Under the pieces are notes generated by a model. It searched no databases. It was not told where the DNA came from and saw nothing but the letters and a program-made list of their open reading frames with translations. This document shows positions 28,141 through 37,381 of a stretch of 64,000 nucleotides of DNA, in pieces. Positions within the stretch are counted from its first letter, which is position 1. The number at the start of each line of letters is the position of its first letter. The stretch comes from Acetobacter senegalensis (GTDB lineage: Bacteria > Pseudomonadota > Alphaproteobacteria > Acetobacterales > Acetobacteraceae): NCBI RefSeq assembly GCF_001580995.1, contig NZ_LHZU01000147.1, positions 92,406 to 156,405 of the forward strand, in the 5' to 3' direction. Position numbers and translations under genes: made by a program.

Positions 28141-29679
28141 ATGTGGGAAATGTCTCGTACTGTAGGGGCTGTTGCGTGTCTTGCATTGATACCGGCGGCC
28201 AGTGAAGCGCGTGCGCGCCGGCCTGAACTGTCAGAATGTTTTGGTGTTGCGATGACACCGTGGGACCCGGATGTGCTCTGTGTGAATAATCCTAATCTGG
28301 TGGAAGAAGAGTTGTCAAACAATCAGGATAATTTCTTCTTTTACGATGATCATCATAACATCAGCAGGCGGCCAAGCCGTGTGTCCCGGGTGTGGCGTTC
28401 GGCACCTCGCCCGTTATCGTCCAACTGGTTACATCAGGATGTGATGACGGGAGATTGGGGCGGACTGCGCACGCGGTTGGCACAGCGCGGCATCCTGTTT
28501 CAGGGGCATTATGTGCAGGATACAGCCGGAAACCCTGCCGGTGGGAAAGCGCAGGCCGTGCGTTATGCGCATGAATTTGCCGGAGGACTGGATATCGATT
28601 TCAACAAATGGCTTGGTTACGATATCGGGATTCTTCATTTTCTGGTTACACAACGTTCAGGGCTGGGGCTGCATATGGTGATGCCTGCGCTCAGTTCCGT
28701 GCAGGAAATTTATGGAACAGGGCAGACCGTGCGTTTGACCCGGCTTTCTCTTGAACACAAATTTACAAATTATGTGAACACGGAACTGGGATGGGTTAAT
28801 ACGGAAAATGATTTTGCCCAGTCTACAACGCACTGGGGTATGTCTATTTACTGTCAGTTTCAAAGCAATGCCATTTGTGGCATGCCACAGTCGCTCGCAT
28901 TCAATTCTGGCTACGGCTATTATCCCAGTGCGCACCCGGGTGCTTATGTAAAGCTATACCCTACCGGCAAAGATGATTTCCTTGCCTCGTTTGGTGTCTA
29001 TAACGTGGATAATACAATTGCCAACAGTCATAATGGCTGGAAAATGTGGCTTCATAATACTGTGGGTACGTATTTTCCTGTGCAACTGGGCTGGAAGCAT
29101 GGGGGCACGGATATAAAAGGAGCGTATCCGGGTAATATCAGAATAGGTGGGTATTGGGAAACAACCCGCGTTAAAACGGTTACCCAGAAAATCACGATGT
29201 TTGCACCTGCGGGTACAGTTTATCAAAACTGGCCCAATGACAGCATAAAAGGGCGGTATGGCGCGTGGTTTGAAGGAGATCAGATGATCGAGCGCGATCG
29301 GAACAACCCTAAACGGGGTGTGGTTGCGTTTGGCAGTTTTGTCTGGGGGGACACCCAGACTTCTCCGTTTCCATATTTTGCCACCTGGGGCTTTATTCGC
29401 AAAGGCACGTTTGCCAGCAGGCCAGATGATACGATCAGTATTGGCGGAAAGCTGATGGTGGTTAATTCAAAAATTGCCCGCTATGCCCGATATCTTAAAT
29501 CAACCGGGCAAGATGTTTCCACGCCGACCTTTGAGCATAGCTTTGAGGTCAATTATGGCTGGCGACCTGCACCGTGGCTGCTGGTGCGGCCCGGGTTGCA
29601 GTATGTCTGGAGACCCGGCGGAACGCGGCGTTACCCCAATGCGACGGTACTCGATTTTGAGACCGCTATCATCTTCTAG
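28141..29679 (+). CDS. OprB-family carbohydrate-selective porin
   Basis: A 512-residue outer-membrane protein. A signal peptide ends in ASEARA near residue 23. After an acidic linker the OprB barrel starts with the diagnostic DVMTGDWGGLRTRLAQRGILFQGHYVQD (about residues 100-127). It ends FETAIIF, with aromatic residues suited to barrel assembly. OprB porins let sugars and polyols across the outer membrane and are numerous in acetic acid bacteria. AAGGAAG precedes the ATG at 28141, and the MFS gene ends 37 nt upstream, so both are probably one unit. Confidence 0.88.
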   Translation: MWEMSRTVGAVACLALIPAASEARARRPELSECFGVAMTPWDPDVLCVNNPNLVEEELSNNQDNFFFYDDHHNISRRPSRVSRVWRSAPRPLSSNWLHQDVMTGDWGGLRTRLAQRGILFQGHYVQDTAGNPAGGKAQAVRYAHEFAGGLDIDFNKWLGYDIGILHFLVTQRSGLGLHMVMPALSSVQEIYGTGQTVRLTRLSLEHKFTNYVNTELGWVNTENDFAQSTTHWGMSIYCQFQSNAICGMPQSLAFNSGYGYYPSAHPGAYVKLYPTGKDDFLASFGVYNVDNTIANSHNGWKMWLHNTVGTYFPVQLGWKHGGTDIKGAYPGNIRIGGYWETTRVKTVTQKITMFAPAGTVYQNWPNDSIKGRYGAWFEGDQMIERDRNNPKRGVVAFGSFVWGDTQTSPFPYFATWGFIRKGTFASRPDDTISIGGKLMVVNSKIARYARYLKSTGQDVSTPTFEHSFEVNYGWRPAPWLLVRPGLQYVWRPGGTRRYPNATVLDFETAIIF

Positions 29680-29767
29680 GTAGATAGACACACTACACGA
29701 AATGTTCAGCGTTTTTTGAGCAGGGTTCTGTTCTCTTTCCTTGATCTTCCAACGCAATACAATGTAT

Positions 29768-29781
29768 GTAACCAGATAGTT
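29768..29781. promoter_or_regulatory. Putative TetR operator, copy 2 (acyl-CoA dehydrogenase operon)
   Basis: GTAACCAGATAGTT matches copy 3 over TAACCAGATAGTT. A TACAAT box (29758-29763) lies just before it and the operon start is 20 bp after it, so it occupies the expected start-of-transcription zone. Confidence 0.6.
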
Positions 29782-29801
29782 CATTAAGTAGGATTTTAAA
29801 G

Positions 29802-30944
29802 ATGTTTCTTAACGAAGTGCAGGAACAGGTTCTGGAAACAACCCGGTCTTTTGTAGATGAGGTGATCCGCCCGGCAGCAGAAGCGCTGGATCGGGAAGAA
29901 CGCTTTCCTACCGAAATTTATGATCAGATGGCCGAGTTAGGCCTGTTTGGTATTGGGGTGCCGGAAGAGCTGGGTGGGCCGGGATTTGATACACTGACGT
30001 ATGCTGTGGTCATGGAAGAACTCTCCCGTGGTTACGCCAGCATCGCAGACCAATGTGGATTGGTGGAATTGATTTCCACCCTGCTGGTAAGGCATGGCAC
30101 GGAACATCAGCGCAAGATGCTGCCAGAAGTTCTCTCCATGCGGCGCAAGGTGGCTTACTGCATTACCGAGCCGGAGGCCGGGACGGATGTCTCTGGTATT
30201 CGCACCACGGCTGAGCGAGATGGCGATGGCTGGGTGCTGAACGGGGGCAAGATCTGGATTCATAATGCTCCCGTGGCAGATACGGGTTTTGTGCTGGCAC
30301 GAACCAACAAGGAAGCCGGTAATCGTGGCATGTCCATCTTTATTGTGGATCTGCATGCCAAGGGGGTAGAGCGCGGCCCGAAGGAACATAAGATGGGGCA
30401 GCGCGCCAGCCAGGTCGGCGGGCTTGATTTTCAGGATGTAAGATTGGGGCCAGACGCGCTTCTGGGTGAAGAAGGACGCGGCTTTCATATGATGATGAGC
30501 GTTCTGGATAAAGGGCGGGTGGGCATTGCCTCTCTGGCCGTGGGCATTGCGCAGGCGGGATTGGAAGCCGCAGTGGATTACGCAGGCACCCGGAAGCAGT
30601 TTGGAAAACATATTTCAGAATTTCAGGGCGTCCAGTGGCTCCTTGCTGACATGGCAAAGGATATTGAGGCCGCACGGCTTCTTGTTTACTCCGCTGCGAC
30701 CAAAATTGACCGAGGGCTGGATGCAACACGGTCCTGCTCCATGGCCAAATGTTTTGCAGGGGACATGGCAGTAGCCCGCACAGCAGACGCGGTACAGGTT
30801 TTTGGTGGTTCAGGCTATATCCGTGGTTTTGAGGTTGAGCGCCTTTATCGCGATGCCAAAATTACCCAGATTTACGAAGGAACAAACCAGATTCAGCGGA
30901 TGATTATTGCGCGTGAATTGCTGCGCAAAGGCGCACGTTCATGA
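29802..30944 (+). CDS. Acyl-CoA dehydrogenase
   Basis: A 380-residue FAD enzyme that desaturates an acyl-CoA at C2-C3 and passes electrons to ETF. It shows YCITEPEAGTDVSG (about 125-138, substrate/FAD site), GGKIWIHNAPVAD, the arginine-rich RKQFGKHISEFQG near 265-277, QVFGGSGYIRGFEVERLYRDAKI near 330-352 and the catalytic Glu359 in IYEGTNQIQ. The length is typical. It is the first gene of an operon with an SDR, a DUF993 protein, an isomerase and its own ETF genes. It overlaps the SDR by 4 nt. Confidence 0.92.
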   Translation: MFLNEVQEQVLETTRSFVDEVIRPAAEALDREERFPTEIYDQMAELGLFGIGVPEELGGPGFDTLTYAVVMEELSRGYASIADQCGLVELISTLLVRHGTEHQRKMLPEVLSMRRKVAYCITEPEAGTDVSGIRTTAERDGDGWVLNGGKIWIHNAPVADTGFVLARTNKEAGNRGMSIFIVDLHAKGVERGPKEHKMGQRASQVGGLDFQDVRLGPDALLGEEGRGFHMMMSVLDKGRVGIASLAVGIAQAGLEAAVDYAGTRKQFGKHISEFQGVQWLLADMAKDIEAARLLVYSAATKIDRGLDATRSCSMAKCFAGDMAVARTADAVQVFGGSGYIRGFEVERLYRDAKITQIYEGTNQIQRMIIARELLRKGARS

Positions 30945-31708
30945 TGCAGGTAGCTCTGGTTACTGGGTCTTCTCGCGGTATCGGGCTGGCTACTGCCGAG
31001 GCTTTGGCTCAGGCCGGTTTTGCCATTGCGCTCAACGGCCCTGCAGACGATGCAGAACTTCACGCGGCAGTTAAAAAAGTTTCGGACTATGGAGTGCCTG
31101 TGATGGCCGCTCCATTTGATGTAACGGATAGTGCTGCTTATGAACCGCAACTCTCCCGCATTGAAGACACATTGGGCCCGTTAACAACGTTGGTGAATAA
31201 TGCCGGGGTAGGGGTTCTGCAACGCGGGGATCTGCTGGATGTGACGGAAGCCAGTTGGGACCGGTGTGTAAACGTGAATGCCAAGGCTGTTTTCTTTCTC
31301 TCGCAGGCTTTTGCGCGGCGTTTGCTTTCACGCAAACGGGATGATGAGCAGTTTTACGCCATTGTGAATGTGACATCTTCAAACGCCGTTGCTGTTGCTG
31401 TCCAGCGTTCGGAATATTGTGCCTCAAAAGCTGCTGCTGCCATGATTTCACGTACCCTTGCTGTCAGGCTCGGGGCTGAAAACATAGCTGTTTATGATGT
31501 GCAGCCTGGGCTGATTGCCACAGAAATGACAGCGCCTGTTATTGAAAGTTACAGAAAGCGCGCTGAAGACGGTTTGACCTTGTTTCCCCGTGTTGGCACT
31601 CCCGCAGAAATTGGTGCCATCATTACAAGTCTTGCCGCTGGAAAACTTCCATATGTGACAGGACAGGCAATTTCGGCAGATGCCGGAATGCTGGTTCCGC
31701 GTTTTTGA
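30941..31708 (+). CDS. SDR-family oxidoreductase
   Basis: A 255-residue short-chain dehydrogenase of the 3-oxoacyl-reductase-like type. It shows TGSSRGIGLATAEA at residues 8-21, NNAGVGV near 86, a serine in NVTSSNA near 142, YCASKAA with catalytic Tyr and Lys near 158-164, and VTGQAISADAGMLVPRF at the end. It could oxidise a hydroxyacyl-CoA or a sugar-derived hydroxyl in the same pathway as the upstream acyl-CoA dehydrogenase. The ATG at 30941 overlaps the upstream stop. Confidence 0.88.
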   Translation: MMQVALVTGSSRGIGLATAEALAQAGFAIALNGPADDAELHAAVKKVSDYGVPVMAAPFDVTDSAAYEPQLSRIEDTLGPLTTLVNNAGVGVLQRGDLLDVTEASWDRCVNVNAKAVFFLSQAFARRLLSRKRDDEQFYAIVNVTSSNAVAVAVQRSEYCASKAAAAMISRTLAVRLGAENIAVYDVQPGLIATEMTAPVIESYRKRAEDGLTLFPRVGTPAEIGAIITSLAAGKLPYVTGQAISADAGMLVPRF

Positions 31709-31716
31709 GAGTGGCC

Positions 31717-32865
31717 ATGAAAATAGCACTTCCCGACCTGAATGGTCAGAAGACTGAGTATTCTCTGACCGGTGTTCCGTTGCCTTCGGCAGTTCTTTCT
31801 GGCCAGTCGGCACGTATTGTCTATTCAGCGGCTCACGTGGTTGCTGATCCTTTCACGAATAATGACCCATCTGGTTCTCCTGCGATTGATTGGGAAAAAA
31901 CCCTTGAGTTTCGCCGCTATCTTGCCGGTTTAGGAATTGGTATTGCGGAATCCATGGATACAGCCCAGCGCGGTATGGGGCTGGACTGGCCCAAAGCGCT
32001 GGAACTGATTACCCATACTCGCAAGGAACTGCCGGACGCATTGGTTGCTAACGGGTGTGGCACGGATCATCTGCTGCCTCAGGATGCGCGATCGGTAGAT
32101 GATGTTATTCGCGCTTATCTGGAGCAGGTTGAGGCTATTCAGGCCGTGGGCGGCCGGTTGATCCTGATGGCAAGCCGCGCTTTGGTAAAAGTGGCCCGAA
32201 GCGCAGCGGACTACCTGCGTGTGTATTCAGACGTTCTCTCCGCCTGTGACCAGCCGGTTATTCTGCACTGGTTGGGAGAGATGTTCGACCCGGCACTTGC
32301 CGGATATTGGGGGAGTGCCTCGTTTGAGGACGCTGTAGAGACCGTTCTTGAGATTATTGAAGTTAATAAAAGCAAAGTTGACGGCATAAAAATATCTCTT
32401 CTGGATAAACAGAAGGAAATCGTTCTGCGGCGGCGTCTGCCTTCTGGTGTGAAAATGTACACTGGGGATGACTTCAATTATCCGGAACTGATTGAAGGTG
32501 ATGACCAAGGATTCAGCCATGCTCTTCTTGGTATTTTTGATCCTCTGGCACCGGCTGCCGCGTATGCTGTATCAAAACTGGGAGAAGGGGATACTGCTGC
32601 TTTCCGGTCCACGCTGGACCCGACGGTGCCCCTTGCCCGCACCATTTTTCGGGCTCCCACACAGTATTATAAAACAGGCGTCGTGTTCCTTGCGTGGCTG
32701 AATGGTTTTCAGGATCACTTCATTATGGTGAATGGCGCGCAGGCTCTCCGGCCTTTGCCATATTTTACGGAAATTTTCAGGCAGGCGGACCAGTGCGGTC
32801 TTCTCCGTGATCCGGAAAAGGCGGTACACCGTATGACGTCTCTTCTGGCTGTTTACGGAGCCTGA
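31717..32865 (+). CDS. DUF993 family TIM-barrel protein (dihydrodipicolinate-synthase-like)
   Basis: A 382-residue protein recognised as DUF993 (inference from recalled family features). It shows YSAAHVVADPF near residue 33, GLDWPKALELI, LVANGCGTD, and GGRLILMASRAL near 145. Lys/Asp-rich KVDGIKISLLDKQKEI near 220 resembles the Schiff-base lysine strand of NAL/DHDPS aldolases, and VKMYTGDDFNYPELI follows. Its reaction is not established; an aldolase or related lyase role is likely for the fold. The ATG at 31717 is taken; TTG 31705 or GTG 31711 are possible. It is 1 nt before the isomerase gene. Confidence 0.72.
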   Translation: MKIALPDLNGQKTEYSLTGVPLPSAVLSGQSARIVYSAAHVVADPFTNNDPSGSPAIDWEKTLEFRRYLAGLGIGIAESMDTAQRGMGLDWPKALELITHTRKELPDALVANGCGTDHLLPQDARSVDDVIRAYLEQVEAIQAVGGRLILMASRALVKVARSAADYLRVYSDVLSACDQPVILHWLGEMFDPALAGYWGSASFEDAVETVLEIIEVNKSKVDGIKISLLDKQKEIVLRRRLPSGVKMYTGDDFNYPELIEGDDQGFSHALLGIFDPLAPAAAYAVSKLGEGDTAAFRSTLDPTVPLARTIFRAPTQYYKTGVVFLAWLNGFQDHFIMVNGAQALRPLPYFTEIFRQADQCGLLRDPEKAVHRMTSLLAVYGA

Positions 32866-32866
32866 A

Positions 32867-33724
32867 ATGCGGGATTTCACGCATGATCTCTCTGCATTGG
32901 CGCTGAACACCGCCACACTTGGCCATAATGTGCCGGGGGCAGGTGCCGGGTGGTCTCCTGAGCGGATACTGGATGCATGCGCCCGGCGGGGCATTGGGGG
33001 GATTGTTTTCTGGCGGCGGGAGGTTACAGGCCGAGGCGCTGAAATTGCGCGCCGGGCACGGGAGGCAGGCGTGAGTGTCGCCGGTTTATGCCGGTCTCCT
33101 TTTCTGGTCGGACCGATGGCCCCGGTAGGAAGACAGGCTGTTATTGACGATTTTCGGTCTGCTCTGGATCTTGCTGCCGAGTTGGGAGCGCCGATTTTGA
33201 CTATTGTTACCGGCGGCGTGCAGCCTGAGACGAAAGGCGTGGAAGAAAGTCTTAAGCTAGTGGCAGGGTATCTGGAAGAAGTGGTTCCATATGCTGATGC
33301 GTGCGGTGTCAAATTGGCTCTGGAACCATTGAACCCGGCTTATGGGGGGGATCGCTCCTGCCTGACAACCACCAGAGACGCGCTGGATATCTGTGATCTG
33401 GTCAATGCGCCAGGCCTTGGTGTGGCCATAGATGTTTACCACGTCTGGTGGGATACGGATTTACGCTATCAGCTTCAACGCGCTGGGCATCGGATTCTGG
33501 GCTATCATTTGTGTGACTGGCTGGCCCAGACCACTGACATTCTTCTTGATCGCGGGATGATGGGGGACGGCGTGGCTGATCTGAAACCTATTCGGGCCGC
33601 TGTGGAGGCCGCGGGCTATAGCGGTTTCTGTGAAGTTGAAATTTTCTCTGTAAATAACTGGTGGAAGCGGAATCCGGACGATGTTCTGGACATCATGATT
33701 GATCGCTTCCGGACTGTTTGCTGA
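32867..33724 (+). CDS. Sugar phosphate isomerase/epimerase-like TIM-barrel protein
   Basis: A 285-residue member of the AP-endonuclease-2/xylose-isomerase-like barrel family. Candidate metal ligands are in place: E153 in LALEPLNP, D189 and H192 in [11 protein letters not shown]214 and D217 in YHLCDW, and E256/E258 in CEVEIFS. Family members isomerise, epimerise or dehydrate sugars and inositol derivatives. It follows the DUF993 gene by 1 nt; DUF993 and this family appear to form a functional pair (inference from this spacing). The substrate is unknown. Confidence 0.82.
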   Translation: MRDFTHDLSALALNTATLGHNVPGAGAGWSPERILDACARRGIGGIVFWRREVTGRGAEIARRAREAGVSVAGLCRSPFLVGPMAPVGRQAVIDDFRSALDLAAELGAPILTIVTGGVQPETKGVEESLKLVAGYLEEVVPYADACGVKLALEPLNPAYGGDRSCLTTTRDALDICDLVNAPGLGVAIDVYHVWWDTDLRYQLQRAGHRILGYHLCDWLAQTTDILLDRGMMGDGVADLKPIRAAVEAAGYSGFCEVEIFSVNNWWKRNPDDVLDIMIDRFRTVC

Positions 33725-33738
33725 AACGCGAGGATGTT

Positions 33739-34500
33739 ATGAAAATACTTGTCCCCGTAAAAAGGGTTGTTGACTATAATGTCAAGGTTCGGGTGAAGAC
33801 GGACGGAAGCGGTGTTGATCTGTCCGGTGTGAAAATGTCCATGAACCCGTTTGATGAAATTGCTCTGGAAGAAGCGGTTCGCCTTAAAGAAAAAGGTCTT
33901 GCAACCGAGGTTGTGGCTGTTTCCGCGGGCGTAGGTCAGGTGCGTGATACATTGCGCACAGCGCTGGCGATGGGGGCGGATCGGGCGATACTGGTTGAGA
34001 CATCAACGGACGTGAATGATGATCTTGAACCCCTGGCTGTTGCAAAAATTCTTGCCAAACTGGTGGAAACAGAAACGCCGGATCTGGTGATCATGGGCAA
34101 GCAGGCCATTGATAATGATATGAACGCAACCGGCCAGATGCTTGCAGCCTTGCTGGGGTGGGGGCAGGCAACCTTTGCATCTCAGGTGGAAATTGCAGAT
34201 GGAAGTGTAACTGTTACGCGTGAAGTAGATGGCGGCTTGCAGACCCTGAGAGTAGGGCTGCCTGCGGTTGTAACGGCCGATCTGCGCTTGAATGAGCCAC
34301 GGTATGTTTCTTTGCCCAATATCATGAAAGCCAAGAAAAAACCTTTGGAAGAAAAAAAGATATCAGACATGGGTGTGGATATTACACCCCGTCTGCAGGT
34401 GGTGCGTACGGTTGAGCCGGCCCAGCGGAGCGCCGGTGTGAGAGTTAACTCCGTTGATGAGCTTATCGAAAAACTGAAAAATCAGGCAGGAGTGATCTGA
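33739..34500 (+). CDS. etfB: Electron transfer flavoprotein beta subunit
   Basis: A 253-residue ETF beta subunit that binds AMP and pairs with the alpha subunit to accept electrons from acyl-CoA dehydrogenases. It shows [19 protein letters not shown], the recognition-loop region [19 protein letters not shown] near 36-54, [10 protein letters not shown], and the ETF-beta signature around [43 protein letters not shown] (split over 153-205). GAGG stands 5 nt before the ATG at 33739. Its stop overlaps the etfA start. Confidence 0.94.
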   Translation: MKILVPVKRVVDYNVKVRVKTDGSGVDLSGVKMSMNPFDEIALEEAVRLKEKGLATEVVAVSAGVGQVRDTLRTALAMGADRAILVETSTDVNDDLEPLAVAKILAKLVETETPDLVIMGKQAIDNDMNATGQMLAALLGWGQATFASQVEIADGSVTVTREVDGGLQTLRVGLPAVVTADLRLNEPRYVSLPNIMKAKKKPLEEKKISDMGVDITPRLQVVRTVEPAQRSAGVRVNSVDELIEKLKNQAGVI

Positions 34501-35426
34501 TGACTGTTTTATTGCTGGGTGAAAGTGTGAATGGCCAGCTTGCAACAGATACAGTTGCCAGAGCGCTTGATGCCCTCAAGCCGCTGGGAGAAGTGCATCT
34601 TCTGTTGACTGGAGACGTGACAGAAAATGCAGCCAGCACGGCTGCGCATCTGGATGGTGTGAGCAAGGTTCTGGTTGCGCGCGACACCGTGCTTGAGCAT
34701 GGGCTTGCGGAACCTGTGGCCGCCTTGGTTGTAAAGCTGGCTGGGCAGTATAGTCATATTGCAGCAGGCGCTACGGCATTTTCCAAAAATATCCTGCCGC
34801 GAGTTGCTGCATTGTTGGACGTGATGGTTCTGACGGATGTGACAGCCGTGCTGGATGCGGACACATTTGAGCGCCCGGTATTTGCGGGGAATGCCATTCA
34901 GACAGTTAAATCAACTGATAAAATAAAAGTTTTTACAATACGAACGTCAGTCTTTTCCGCCGTGGGCCAAAATGGTGCCGCCGAGATCGAGACGGCGGAT
35001 GTGGCAGATCTACCCTCTCTCTCCCTGTGGGTGGAAGATCAGTCTGTTGTTTCTGAACGGCCAGAATTGACGTCTGCCCGTGTGGTCGTGTCTGGTGGCC
35101 GGGGCCTGGGGTCCAGAGAAAATTTTGAGTGCGTTATCAACCTTGCGGACAAGATGGGCGGTGCCGTTGGCGCAAGCCGGGCTGCGGTGGATCTGGGATA
35201 TGCACCGAATGACTGGCAGGTAGGGCAGACCGGGAAAGTTGTTGCGCCGGACCTCTATATAGCCGCGGGCATTTCCGGCGCTATTCAGCATCTTGCGGGA
35301 ATGAAAGATTCCAAGGTGATTGTTGCGATCAACAAGGACGAAGAGGCACCAATCTTCAGAATTGCGGATTACGCCATTGTAGGAGATCTTTTTACGGTTC
35401 TCCCAGAACTGACTGAAAAGCTGTAA
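34500..35426 (+). CDS. etfA: Electron transfer flavoprotein alpha subunit
   Basis: A 308-residue ETF alpha subunit binding FAD. The C-terminal FAD domain has [14 protein letters not shown] near 200, [47 protein letters not shown] over about 220-268, and [14 protein letters not shown] near 275. It overlaps etfB and is the last gene of the acyl-CoA dehydrogenase operon. This looks like a pathway-dedicated ETF: it is cotranscribed with one dehydrogenase and lacks a neighbouring ETF-ubiquinone oxidoreductase, which must be supplied elsewhere. Confidence 0.94.
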   Translation: MTVLLLGESVNGQLATDTVARALDALKPLGEVHLLLTGDVTENAASTAAHLDGVSKVLVARDTVLEHGLAEPVAALVVKLAGQYSHIAAGATAFSKNILPRVAALLDVMVLTDVTAVLDADTFERPVFAGNAIQTVKSTDKIKVFTIRTSVFSAVGQNGAAEIETADVADLPSLSLWVEDQSVVSERPELTSARVVVSGGRGLGSRENFECVINLADKMGGAVGASRAAVDLGYAPNDWQVGQTGKVVAPDLYIAAGISGAIQHLAGMKDSKVIVAINKDEEAPIFRIADYAIVGDLFTVLPELTEKL

Positions 35427-35483
35427 GCGTCCATCACAAAGACGGGAAGCGGGCTTTAACGGCCAGTCCGAGCCAGATTGTCC

Positions 35484-35512
35484 TTGCGGCCCGAAATACG
35501 CCAAAATATAAA
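35484..35512 (+). promoter_or_regulatory. Promoter of the CoA-transferase gene
   Basis: TTGCGG (35484-35489) and TATAAA (35507-35512) are separated by exactly 17 bp. Operator copy 3 begins directly after the -10 box, a standard repressor position. Confidence 0.6.
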
Positions 35513-35526
35513 TAACCAGATAGTTA
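35513..35526. promoter_or_regulatory. Putative TetR operator, copy 3 (CoA-transferase)
   Basis: TAACCAGATAGTTA has perfect outer half sites (TAAC and GTTA) with a 6-bp centre. It starts at the base after the -10 box and lies 24 bp before the gene. Confidence 0.65.
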
Positions 35527-35550
35527 AAATAGCTGGAAAGCTGAAAACAG

Positions 35551-37140
35551 ATGTCCAAGATCAAAAGCGCCGCAGAAGTTGCTGAGTTTATCAAGGACGG
35601 AGCCGTTATCGCCGTCAATTCTTCCAGTGGTCTATGCTGTCCCGATGAGATTCTGGCCGCAATTGGTGCCAGATTTCGGGCGAAGGGTGCCCCCAGAGGC
35701 ATAACCACCATTCATCCCATTGCTGCGGGAGATATGTTCGGCACAAAAGGGGTGGATCATGTTGCGCAGCCTGGGCTTCTTGCCACCATTATTGGCGGCT
35801 CGTTCCCTTCGGGGCCATCGTCAATGGAGCCGCCCCTTATTCGGCAGATGATCCGGGACAATCAGGTGGCAGCCTATAACGTGCCCAGTGGCGTTATTTT
35901 TGACATGTTGCGGGAAGGGGCTGCTCTTCGGCCCGGCGTGTTGACACAAGTTGGCATGGATACATTTGTGGACCCGCAGAAGGAAGGCTGTGCCATGAAT
36001 GATGTGGCGCGGCAGAAGCCTATAGTGGAGCGGACCACGTTTAAGGGCCAGGAATGGCTTTATTTCAATGCTCTGCGGCCAGATGTTGCCATTATTCGCG
36101 CCAGCACGGCAGATGAGCGTGGCAATCTGACATTTGAGAACGAAGGGGCCTATATTGGCGCGATGGAGATTGCGCTGGCAGGCCGGAATAGCGGGGGCAT
36201 TGTTATTGCGCAGGTGAAGCGTATTGCGCAGTCTGGCACATTGAGGCCGCATGATGTGCGGGTGCCGGGTATTCTGGTGGACTATGTGGTCGAAGCGCCG
36301 GAACAGTTGCAGACAACTGCGACCCCTTATGATCCTGCCATTTCAGGGGAGGTGTTCCGGCCGCTGGATAGTTTCAGCCTGCCGGAGTTTGACGCCGCCA
36401 AAGTGATGGCGCGCCGCGTAGCACAGGAACTGAAGCCCGGATGGGCTGTTAATATCGGGTTTGGTATTTCAGCCAACGTGCCCAGAATTCTGCTTGAAGA
36501 AGGGCGGCATGGTGAGGTGACGTGGGTGATTGAGCAGGGGGCTGTTGGTGGTATTCCTCTGCTTGATTTCAAATTCGGCTGTTCTTCCAATGCGGAATGT
36601 TTTGTGGCTTCTCCTCAGTTGTTTACCTATTTTCAGGCTGGCGGGTTTGATGTCTCCTTGATGTCTTTCCTTCAGATTGATCGTATGGGGTCAGTCAATG
36701 TCTCCAATCTGGCGGCCCGCCCCCATGTTACGGCTGGTGCGGGCGGCTTTGTGGACATTACTTCTCACGCAAAGCGCATCATCTTTTCCGGGTATTTCAA
36801 TGCAGGGGCCAAGCTGGGCGTTGCTGACGGAAAGGTGCGGATTGATCGGGAAGGCAAGGTGCCGAAGATAGTTGAAAAACTGGATCAGACATCCTTTTCC
36901 GGACCAAGGGCCATCGCGGAAGGAAAGGAAATTCTTTACGTTACGGAGCGGTGCGTCATGAAACTGACGCCTCAGGGGCTGATGGTGACAGAAATTGCGC
37001 CCGGTATAGATCTGAAAACCCAGGTGCTTGATCAGGCTGAAGTGCCGCTGCTTGTTTCTTCCACCCTGAAGGAGATGGATGCTGCCCTCTTTCAGCCTTC
37101 AATGACGGATGTGCCTGCTCAGAATAAAGAAGCTGCCTGA
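35551..37140 (+). CDS. Family I acyl-CoA:acetate/propionate CoA-transferase (fused alpha-beta)
   Basis: A 529-residue protein containing both halves of a 3-oxoacid/propionate-type CoA-transferase. The N-terminal half has DGAVIAVNSSSGLCCPDEIL near 15-34 and the C-terminal half has NIGFGISANVPRILLEEG near 302-319. The catalytic glutamate sits in WVIEQGAVGGIP (E330 region). The enzyme moves CoA from a donor such as acetyl-CoA to an acid, matching an upstream aldehyde dehydrogenase that makes the acid and an acyl-CoA dehydrogenase that uses the thioester. It has its own promoter and operator copy 3. Confidence 0.88.
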   Translation: MSKIKSAAEVAEFIKDGAVIAVNSSSGLCCPDEILAAIGARFRAKGAPRGITTIHPIAAGDMFGTKGVDHVAQPGLLATIIGGSFPSGPSSMEPPLIRQMIRDNQVAAYNVPSGVIFDMLREGAALRPGVLTQVGMDTFVDPQKEGCAMNDVARQKPIVERTTFKGQEWLYFNALRPDVAIIRASTADERGNLTFENEGAYIGAMEIALAGRNSGGIVIAQVKRIAQSGTLRPHDVRVPGILVDYVVEAPEQLQTTATPYDPAISGEVFRPLDSFSLPEFDAAKVMARRVAQELKPGWAVNIGFGISANVPRILLEEGRHGEVTWVIEQGAVGGIPLLDFKFGCSSNAECFVASPQLFTYFQAGGFDVSLMSFLQIDRMGSVNVSNLAARPHVTAGAGGFVDITSHAKRIIFSGYFNAGAKLGVADGKVRIDREGKVPKIVEKLDQTSFSGPRAIAEGKEILYVTERCVMKLTPQGLMVTEIAPGIDLKTQVLDQAEVPLLVSSTLKEMDAALFQPSMTDVPAQNKEAA

Positions 37141-37175
37141 TAGGACGCGCGGAATAACAGCAACTGGGATTACGG

Positions 37176-37206
37176 CATGGGGCAGGCAGAGAGTGGCTGC
37201 CCCGTG
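37176..37206 (+). terminator. Probable terminator of the CoA-transferase gene
   Basis: A 10-bp stem (CATGGGGCAG with CTGCCCCGTG, one G-U pair) encloses 11 nt and is 35 bp after the stop. The following run (CCTGTTTC) has few T residues, so termination may be weak. Confidence 0.45.
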
Positions 37207-37278
37207 ACCTGTTTCTGGGAGTGTAGAAACGCGCGGTTAGGTTGGATCTGCCTCAAGCGTTAGAATTTGGTTCATATG

Positions 37279-37292
37279 TAAATATCTTGTTA
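37279..37292. promoter_or_regulatory. Putative TetR operator, copy 4 (autoregulation)
   Basis: The minus strand reads TAACAAGATATTTA, matching copy 3 at 12 of 14 positions in inverted orientation. It overlaps the -35 box of the tetR promoter. A second 12-bp perfect palindrome, AATAACGTTATT, lies at 37302-37313 between the -35 and -10 boxes. Confidence 0.55.
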
Positions 37293-37315
37293 CTTATGGG
37301 AAATAACGTTATTAT
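37287..37315 (+). promoter_or_regulatory. Promoter of the tetR gene
   Basis: TTGTTA (37287-37292) and TATTAT (37310-37315) are separated by 17 bp, 67 bp before the tetR ATG. Operator copy 4 covers the -35 box. Confidence 0.6.
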
Positions 37316-37381
37316 AACACGTTGCTCCAGGATGTTTATCTGAGTGATGGTCCGTTAGTACGCATTTAATGAGGGAATGAG

